Part shown: piece by piece, positions 56,111 through 64,000 of the stretch
Numbering within the stretch: position 1 is the first letter of the stretch
Layout of the letters: every line of letters begins with the position of its first letter
DNA from: Toxonevra muliebris
Taxonomy: Eukaryota > Arthropoda > Insecta > Diptera > Pallopteridae
Length of the DNA stretch: 64,000 bases
Direction: 5' to 3'
Assembly: GCA_963691655.1 (NCBI GenBank)
Contig: OY829328.1
Location: forward strand, 27,671,890-27,735,889
The notes under the pieces: generated by a model
Seen by the model: only the letters and a program-made list of their open reading frames with translations
Told to the model about the DNA's origin: nothing
The model's database searches: none
Made by a program: the position numbers and the translations under genes

Positions 56111-59100
56111 GCGTTGTAACTTAAATGTCAATAAAACGTTTCCAAAAAACCGCATTAAAAATATAGTTAACTTGCAATAAAGTTATGAAAAATAGTCCCA
56201 AAAACGGGCGTTACACCAGAAGAACCACTTAATGATAAACATAAATTAAATTATTTATTTATTTCATATCTACATTTTATTTATTACCCATTTTATTTAA
56301 AAAAGGCGCACAGTACAACAAGACCTGAAAGAAATTCAATAACAGCTGTAACTATATTAAATTAATAGCTACAAATTGAGTGCGACGGATGAGAATCAAA
56401 AAATCTATTTTCCCCAAAAACAAAAAGATATATAAATTAATCGTAGGATAATGATAAGTATGTATATCAAATATAAAATAAATAATATTAAATATAAAAT
56501 AAATCCACAAAATTTTGATAAAATATTATTTGGAATATTTCTGGAGAAAAGGATATAAAAAATGTCAAGTTGAGTTTGTACCCTTCCATGGATTCCATGT
56601 TCTAAATATTCCATTGATTAATTTCTTAAAAATATGTATTAAAGTGCTAACAAAGAGAAAAATTACATCTGAAACACTTAATGGATTCAGAGTCAGAAAC
56701 GGGCATTCAATGGTTTAAATGCTCAATAATAAAAGACAATACTTTCTCAACCGTGGTCGATATACTGATGAGCGATGTAACTCAACTTTTCATGAGAATG
56801 TTACCATAATTTTTGGTTGAAATCTAAATGAATTACAGACAACAAAGTAAAACAAATCAAAATTAAGAAATTTAATTTGATCGCAATTGTTACATTTCCA
56901 TACATTTTCATGTTTTACAACTTTTTAATAATATACGGTACATGTCATGGATATTTCGGTACTCTACCGTAAAGCTTGGAACAGTTGGTTACATATATAA
57001 ACTATATATTATAACAAAAATTAACTAATTTTAATCATTGAATAACTTGGATAACAGTAAATAAGAAAGTCACGAACACGAAATGAATAAAATTATGTTA
57101 CAACTGATTACGGCTTAACTTATGGTTTAAATTAGAAAAGCAGCAACAAAGTTAAACTTGAGTTAAAATTTCGGTTCGATTTCAAATACTTTCAAAGAAA
57201 GTTTACACACTAACGAATAAGGTAAAACAAAAATTTTTCAATTAGTTCCACTGTATGTAAAAACAAGAAGAAAGATTTTAATCGGTCGTGCACTTAACAT
57301 TGGCAAAGTACGTAAGCAGAAGAAAAACGTTGCAGAGATGCAGATGCAACTCTCACACACACACATAAACACACATGAATTAAGCCAAAATAATACGGGT
57401 ATGCAATAACAGCAACAACATTACATTATTGTTTAAGCTTAAGCTTTTTTGTAATATGTAAAAGTAAATTTGTTGTTACTCTTTGTTTTTGTAAACGACT
57501 TCTGCGACAAATCAGGCATTTATTTCCTGTTCGTACGGCCGACCATGGCAGTTAAAACGAAATGAAATGTTGTTGCCGAAAATTTGTTGCATCAGCATCA
57601 CTGCTGACTGACTTTGCATATAGTGTACGGAGACTAAACCAGACGGTGTTGTGGTTGTTAGTGTTGGTGATAGGCAATGGTAATGTTGTTGATGTTGGCA
57701 GTGGCAGTGAAACTTGTTTTTTTTCGGCTAGAGTTGTTTGTTACATCATAAAAGGTGGCGAGGTGCGGCGTGGCCTGGCATCAAGGCAGATGGACAATGC
57801 TTTTCTCAATGAGGTTCAAATGCTCGTAATGCAACAGCGACGGCAGCAACAACAACAACGGCCAAAGTGTTACACACGAATAAATTTTGAAATTCAACAG
57901 CAACAACAATAATTTGCCTTAAAGGATTTTAGGTTTTGTTGATTTTTATTTAAATTTGTATCGTTCATTTTCATTTTATGTATTCGTACGTACCTCTTGC
58001 TGTAAAAACTACTAAATCAACCTTTTTCTTTAAATTTTATTTCTGCTTAAAAATTTATGAAATATTTAACTTTAGTTTTAATGCCCAGGAAAAACTTAAG
58101 AGAGCATAAAAGTGAAAGTACATAGGTTTGTATGCTGCCTATGTATGCCTTTTGATTTCCGCGCTGTATCATTGGAGAGGCTAGAGGAAGGTAGGAGTGC
58201 ATGTCCAATGCAGATGGTGATGATGACTCGCACTATATCATCACCGCCATCGCGTCTCTCCTATGCGCGCTGTTGTGTTTATTAATTTTTGTTTTGGGGT
58301 TTTCCTCTTCGAAAATAGATGTATGCAGAAGGTAGATGAGGAATTCCAGCACTGAATGAAATCAATGTGTGAGAGGAGTTGCCTCTCATCAAGATAAGCT
58401 GAAGGCACACAAATTTGCCTCATATTGCTTGCTAATAGCTGCTGCACAATGAATTGTGTAAATAACTTTTCCAATTAATTTTATGACATATAAATTTTAA
58501 TATTGTATTCAAATACTTTGTAAAAACGTTTCATTTTTATTTCCACTTTACAACTTTAACATCATGTAATTAATTTTTTTTACTTTTAGTATTATATTTT
58601 TTTGTTAGTTTATTACTGCGGCATTTTTACTGTGGCCTTTTGGCTTTTTTTATTTAAATGCTTTTTGTTTTTGTTCACTTCTTTCTCATGTGTGTTTGCG
58701 ACAATTTTGCATTTGAAATGTGTTGCAAGTAAACTGATTCGGGTTCTTGCACAAAGGTTAGAATCACTTTCACTGTAGCTTATTATTCCGTAGCCAAATA
58801 AAGATGCATGCAAATGCAGTGTCAAAAGATGTTAATCCACCAAATTTCTGGAAACTGAGACATATTGAGTGGTATTGGGATTATTTGATCAAGGCTCAGA
58901 AGCATAAATTTTATAAATTTTTTTTATAAATTTTTTTTATGTCTTAGTTCTGCAATTATGTTCGCGTGAAAATTAATTTAATTTTTATTTATGTATTTTT
59001 GGTTAAGAACTAAAGCAAAATTAAAATTTAATTTTTTTAATCCAGGATAACAAAAACCTCCGTTAGAAAGACAACTGGATTCAATACGATGACGGTGAAT

Positions 59101-59318
59101 GACAAACAACGACTTGAATACTCATCCAATTTTTTTAAACCTTTTCTTATATTTTGATGTTTTATGCTTCATTTGTGTCAAGAGTTAGATTAGACTACTA
59201 GAATAATTCTGTTGGTAAATTTTTTGTGGTTCCATCCACTATCAGTCAGATTAAATATGAATCAGCTTTTAATCGTTTAAAATTGTTTTTAACAATTGTG
59301 GCTGTCACTATATATAGT
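56111..59318. other. Gene-free stretch
   Basis: No gene is supported. A CACACA tract lies at 57353-57375. A 116-codon plus frame at 57562-57912 ends in CAA/CAG repeats and lacks a domain. T/A-rich elsewhere. Confidence 0.4.
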
Positions 59319-59923
59319 CACATCCTAACGGTAAAGAAAGCGCTCCAAAAGCGCTTTTTGACCTACAATGGAGCGCTCCTCTGCCAGCACTAAGCGCTCC
59401 CTCTTTATAGTACAGCTCATATCCTTTTTACATTGCATGTCATAGGGGGTTAAGCGCTCACATCAAGCTTCCTGGAAGCGCTAAAAAAGTGCTCCTAGAA
59501 AATGCAAAAATAGCACTTTTGGAAAGCCTTTTGGGAAGAACAATTTTATTAGAGGGAGTAGCCACTCTACCTACCTTTTATTATATTTACATACATACAT
59601 ACATGCAAAAAAAAAAATCCAAAATTATGTTTCACCAAACATTAGTGTTTGGTGAAACACAAACATGTATCTATACCAAAACAACTTATATTTACTTTCA
59701 TATTAACCATATGAGAATTACAAAGTACAAAAATCATTCAATATTTTTATCTATTCGTTTGAGTGCTTCTCCTAACCTTTCTTGGAAGCGCTCTTTTGCA
59801 TACTTGAAAGCGCTTGCGGAAAATTCAATGTGAGCGCTTTCTACTAGCTTCCACGAGAGCACAAAGAGAGTGCTCTCAAAGAGCTTTTTTGGGTAGCGCT
59901 TCAAATTTTCCCGTTGGGATGTG
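59319..59923. mobile_element. MITE with clustered AGCGCT motifs
   Basis: The ends CACATCCTAACGGTAAA (left) and CACATCCCAACGGGAAA (inverted right) form an imperfect terminal repeat. The palindrome AGCGCT occurs ten times: 59339, 59350, 59372, 59393, 59453, 59477, 59787, 59809, 59833 and 59895, six near the left end and four near the right, with AGTGCT variants between. The centre lacks them. No convincing target duplication and no transposase are seen. Dense subterminal motifs suggest hAT- or P-like transposase binding sites. Confidence 0.7.
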
Positions 59924-60726
59924 CTTTATACATATAAAGTAACAGCAACAGATTTACTCTAATGAATCATACATAAATCGATTTAATATATTTCAATTTA
60001 TTCCTTAGCTACTTAAATCCTCCAACACAATCTTTAAATTCCATTTCATTAGTTTTTAAATAAAAAAAAAACTTCTCAATTGAACTTATTTTTTTGTTGG
60101 TATAAATCTTTGCCAAACGCAGCCACACATCATACAGAATCGATTCAATTGAAATTCACTACAAGAATTTACAACTAAATAATTCCGAATATAGAAATAT
60201 TTTATATAACTATTATTTTTAATATGCACGAATGATAGAGATGAGTAGGTTGGTTGTCTGAATTTTGAGCCATCATCAATCATATCCACACAATAACAGA
60301 ATAGAATTTCATACTTACCCCAAATTGATGATTGAGAGTTGACAACACAATCGGTGTATGTGCGCGAGTGTGTGGGTATATGTGAGAAGAAAGTAAACAA
60401 ACAAAAATTAGAAGTACATACCCACTAATTCTGCAGTGGAATTTAGGTTAAGCAGTGCTCAATGCATCCAAGGACATGGGCGACGCATAAAAACAAACAT
60501 ATTGGAGCATCTGAAATGTTTCTCACGCTCGTACATAAATACATACATACATACATACAACATGTATACATTATTACATAATTTCTCTGCAACTGAAGTG
60601 TTTATAATTTAAAGTCAATATGTCATTCACAAAATATATACCTGTCTGAAATGTGATTTTTATATACACACATACACGCATTTCCCTCATACACCTATAC
60701 ATAGAAACCACATACATATATACATG
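59924..60726. other. Gene-free stretch with CATA microsatellites
   Basis: No gene. CATA repeats lie at 60541-60560 and ACAT/ATAC tracts at 60665-60725. Confidence 0.45.
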
Positions 60727-61039
60727 TAAACAGATAGTGGCGGATCTAGAAATCTTCAATGGGGGGTGAGGGGGGGCTAATGTTCGTGAAATTTTTTATT
60801 CCAATTATTAACATTATTTCAAATAACCCATTTTTAGAAATTATGAATTGTTTCTGGACCAAGAACCAAAGATACTACTTTTAATGGAATCCTGGACGCT
60901 AAATCAAGGTTTGGATTTTAAATAAGTGATCATTTTGAATTACTTATTAAACTGGCCGTAAAGTTTTTTTTTTTTTTGATGAAATATAAACATAATAAAT
61001 TCCATGGGGAAATTGCTTGTGAGAAATTTTTTTCAAGTA

Positions 61040-61904
61040 CAATAGAATCGCGATAATTCGTACCCCGTTGATTCGAAAATCTCAATAATTCGTAACAAAC
61101 TGTTGGTCCCTTTGAAAAAACCGCTTTAATTCGTAAAAATGTGTCATACATTTTGGTCCCCTCGCTAATTCGTATTTTTTTTTTTTTTGAATACAAGGTC
61201 TGTTTAACCTCTTATAAATTGAAATTGGTTGTTGACAACCTCTTATAATTCGTAATGCAAAGCAAAATTACTATGTATGGCACTATGATTCGAAAAAAAT
61301 CAATCATAGTAGATAGCTACGTTCACTTTTTTTATGGAATTTTTGTGTTTTTCGTGGTTGACAAGATACGCGAGAAGAGTCTTAAACAACTAAAACTTAC
61401 AAGCTTTTTAGAACGTAGTTTTTAATGCGGTCCAATATGTGTACATACGTGCATACATATTTCAGTTAAATTAATAATTGTTTTTGATTTTTTCTTTCTA
61501 TTAAATAAATTTAATAAAAACGTCAATTCGTATTTTTCTTATTTTAACTTCGTTAACCCTGGGATTGTATGTCCCAATAATGTTCGAAAACTCAAGTAAA
61601 ATCGGAGATATCGTTTCCATTTTATTTGAGTTTTCTTCAAAATACTGAGGTTACAAAGGTTATAGTAAACATTATACTCCATTGGATAATTGTAAGGATA
61701 ATTGAAAGGATTAAGAGTCCCGAGCATATTTTACTTTTTTAATTTATTTTAATATTTGCATAAAATATTGAAGAAATTCAACCAGATTAAAAAAAAAAAA
61801 TCCGAGATGAAAGGGTTAAATCAAAATCTCGTTAAATCGAAAACCTCTGTAATTCGTAAAAAATTGGTGGTCCCTTGCGATTAAGAATTATCGGGATTCT
61901 ACTG
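61040..61904. mobile_element. Tigger/pogo-like MITE with AATTCGTA motifs
   Basis: The ends CAATAGAATCGCGATAATTC and, inverted, CAGTAGAATCCCGATAATTC are flanked by TA (61038-61039, 61905-61906). AATTCGTA-type words repeat near both ends (61055, 61088, 61129, 61160, 61240, 61851 and others). Terminal sequence and TA target fit the Tigger/pogo group of Tc1/mariner. No transposase is found. Confidence 0.75.
61557..61815. mobile_element. Possible TTAA-flanked MITE nested in the Tigger-like element
   Basis: CCCTGGGATT after TTAA (61553-61556) and AAAGGG before TTAA (61816-61819) give a 259-bp segment bounded by piggyBac-type target sites with CCCT/AGGG ends. Terminal similarity beyond CCCT is weak, so this is tentative. 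Confidence 0.35.
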
Positions 61905-63020
61905 TACATGAAATAAAAAGCCACTACAAAATTTTTAAAAATAATTGCCCTGAGCTAAATGACCATCCTTAAGAACTGGGGGTTACTTTTGTTAATTCTG
62001 TCTGTAAATCATGTATATATATATATAATTTGATCTTACATTTGATAATTTGTTTGAAAGCAGGTTTACAAAGAAAATGTTTTTACTTCGTACGGAAGTA
62101 CCTTCAAAATAAAATTATATTTTTTTAAAATTTTTTGAAAAAATGTGTGAAAAAATATGCAAATTTATATTATATCGGACCAAACTGTATATTTGTAAAT
62201 TCTACCTTTTTCAAAAGATTAAAATTTATCTTAAAGTTATTAATAACACTAGTTTACAGCCAAAATTACCAATTCCTATCGAATCAAAATGTAGAAGCGT
62301 AAGATGAGAAATCTTAGTATCTTTAATTTCATATACTGCTTGTTTAAATCGAATTTCTAGTTTCTAAGATATTTGTAATCATGTGGACAAATCTTTTTTC
62401 TCCGATAAAAAAAATTCAACTGGCGATATCTCCAAAACCACATCATAGAAATTAAAATAGAGTTGATTTTCATGCTCAGCGACCAATTTTACATGGAAAT
62501 TGGATAGTGATGTTCATTGCCAGAAAAAAAATAATTATTTGTAAACTAGTGTAATTAATTTCGAGAAAATTGGAACAACTTACCAAAAGAAAATTTCAAT
62601 ACACGGTACAGTTTTTAAAAAAGATTTACATAGGTAAACTTTTAAAATAATAAGGTTATTAAGACAAAACAAGTTCTAGTTGTATTTCTTTTGATTTCAG
62701 AGTTTTTATGATTTACTGAAGAAAAAATAGAAACATGTCACCCACTATTTAGAACAAATTCCAGCATTATGTAAGGGAAATTTTTTCTGTCAAAGTATTA
62801 AAAATGCTTAAATTTCCTGCAATTTCTTTTGGGCAGCATTAGTTTTCAATATTTCGTACCAAATATTAAACATTTCACTTACTACCAAAAAGCATTTTCT
62901 TTGGAATTTATAAACAGACAAATTTCTCAGTGATTTTTAGAAAATAGAATTATACAAATTTTTTAATTTAAAAGCTGAATCCCGCTCATTCCCCCCTTTA
63001 GATCCGATACTGTATACAGG

Positions 63021-63739
63021 CATGAGAAAAAATAAACTGAAAATATTACGATTTTTCATGCTAAATAATTGAGCTGTCAGAGGGAAAGTTTTTAATTTTA
63101 TTTATACTGTCGAAGAAGAAGAATTTACATTTATAATTTATATGTGTACATTAGAGACGCCCAAAAAACTGAAGCTCTTTGATTTTGAGAACCGGTTCTT
63201 AGTTAAATATGTCTAATATAGATTCGAGCCATTCAAACCCCTGCAAGTCGACCCTCGTTACCCTTGAAAAATTGGAAATCACTCGCGGTCGAAAAAAAAA
63301 TTCTGCAAAATTTTGACTTTATTCTTTTTGAATCTAAATACTACAATCTCACTTTACATTTTTTATTATATTTTTCTTCTGATAGGAATATCTCCAAAAC
63401 TATGAGAAATATTTACAACATTTATCCAGACATTATAGATATTCTGCAATCACTTGCATACAGTGGCGGATCCACAGGTGCCGGTCTTTTGGAAAAGTAG
63501 AGGTCATAAGCACAGTATTGAATATATGTTTCTATAGTACAATAGTATGATTGGTAATAATGCTTTTACAAAAATAGGATAAACCAAGTCAAGACCAGTG
63601 GCATTCGATTTTATGGAAAAAAGCCTGAATCACATCGCCTTGACCTATATTATGAAAACTGAAAGTGTAACCCGAGCTCAAGACATTGGTTGTACTATAG
63701 CAATTATTATTGTCCAAAGGTTTTACTAGAATGCCTGTA
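63021..63739. other. Gene-free stretch with an unpaired hAT terminus
   Basis: No gene. CAGTGGCGGATCCACAGG at 63462-63479 matches the terminus of the hAT-like family at 60735, but its partner end is not found in the window. Confidence 0.45.
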
Positions 63740-64000
63740 AGCTTGAAGTTAAAATAGAAATAGCAGATGAAATGGCCAGAAAGGGCTCTAAAATGGACAT
63801 TAACGAGGCGGATACCTCTATATAATCTCCGATGTGTGAACTATTTAGGAAAATAGACGATTACACCATCGCGGTGTCAAATGACGCTTGAACTAACCTA
63901 GATGACTGTATAAATTCACGGGCCTTGTGGCCAAGGTTAGATAGGAAGAGGACAATTGCCCTCTTAGGGCACAACAAATCTGCAGTACGTGTACTCACAG
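63740..64000 (+). pseudogene. RNase H-type LINE fragment, cut by the window end
   Basis: The plus strand reads KLEVKIEIADEMARKGSKMD, the end of RNase H (GNExADExAR(K/R)G), then MCELFRKIDDYTIAVSNDA, INSRALWPRLDRKRTIALLG and SAVRVLT. In-frame stops (after ADTSI and NDA) show decay. The ALWPRLDRKRT block and following LT(G) match the LINE at 1714-2219, so both derive from one family. Confidence 0.75.

Larger units (their letters stand above)
60735..63012. mobile_element. hAT-like element hosting nested insertions
   Basis: The left end TAGTGGCGGATCTAG with a downstream G-run and the inverted right end CAGTATCGGATCTAAAG with a G-run pair as terminal repeats. They are flanked by a decayed 8-bp duplication, TAAACAGA (60727-60734) and TATACAGG (63013-63020). 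No transposase is recognisable. A Tigger-like element (61040-61904) sits inside. A second terminus of the same family, CAGTGGCGGATCCA, occurs at 63462. Confidence 0.65.

Noticed and set aside
57562..57912. 116-codon plus-strand frame ending in a Gln run
   Set aside because: No domain, no splice or promoter context; the Gln run comes from CAA/CAG repeats common in fly non-coding DNA.
1..64000. CRISPR arrays, operons, phage or viral insertions
   Set aside because: The repeat types, splice sites and transposons are those of an insect nuclear genome; no short regularly spaced repeats, prokaryotic gene layout or viral proteins were seen.

Overview
This window is AT-rich animal nuclear DNA and almost certainly comes from a higher fly (Diptera, probably a tephritid or close relative; this placement is inference). 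The evidence is a spliced, TATA-driven Gly/His-rich secreted protein gene, a mitochondrial carrier gene and a sodium-channel-like exon with clean GT-AG splice sites. The rest is dominated by decayed mariner, Tc1, hAT, piggyBac-like and Tigger-like DNA transposons, and by LINE and tRNA-derived SINE copies whose tails are made of AACCT units. There is no prokaryotic organisation.

Host genes are few. On the minus strand, 26919-27127 is one coding exon matching the N-terminal cytoplasmic part of a NaCP60E/DSC1-type voltage-gated cation channel. On the plus strand, 28525-29589 is an uninterrupted 354-residue mitochondrial thiamine pyrophosphate carrier, apparently lying in an upstream intron of the channel gene on the opposite strand. 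On the minus strand, 43045-44732 is a two-exon gene for a 531-residue Gly/His-rich secreted protein with a signal peptide split by a 92-bp intron and a TATA box about 165 bp upstream. Two weaker exon candidates are a plus-strand transmembrane/Cys-cluster exon at 45585-45716 and a minus-strand exon near 42450-42570.

The remainder is a transposon graveyard. At 0-7.5 kb there is a palindromic MITE, a 5'-truncated LINE with a target-site duplication, a LINE RT remnant, an internally deleted mariner, and a second LINE RT split by a hAT-like element rich in TTCGGC motifs. At 11-27 kb there is a Harbinger-like MITE, a hAT-like element carrying a nested mariner-like MITE, three Tc1 relics, an RTE-like LINE tail, a piggyBac-like MITE and a small hAT MITE. 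At 30-41.6 kb there is a LINE split by a tRNA-derived SINE, a diverged tandem repeat, a second SINE fragment, a hAT element, another RNase H LINE, a long inverted repeat and an element with a perfect 8-bp duplication. At 46-64 kb there are two mariner-type relics, a tRNA-like SINE head, two foldback loci (one made of inverted hAT transposase fragments), a MITE packed with AGCGCT motifs, a hAT/Tigger/TTAA-element nest, and a LINE running off the window end.

No novel multi-gene system was found. The most informative signals are structural: the SINE/LINE shared tail, the foldback loci that could be transcribed as hairpins, the motif-dense MITEs, and the nested insertions that give relative ages.
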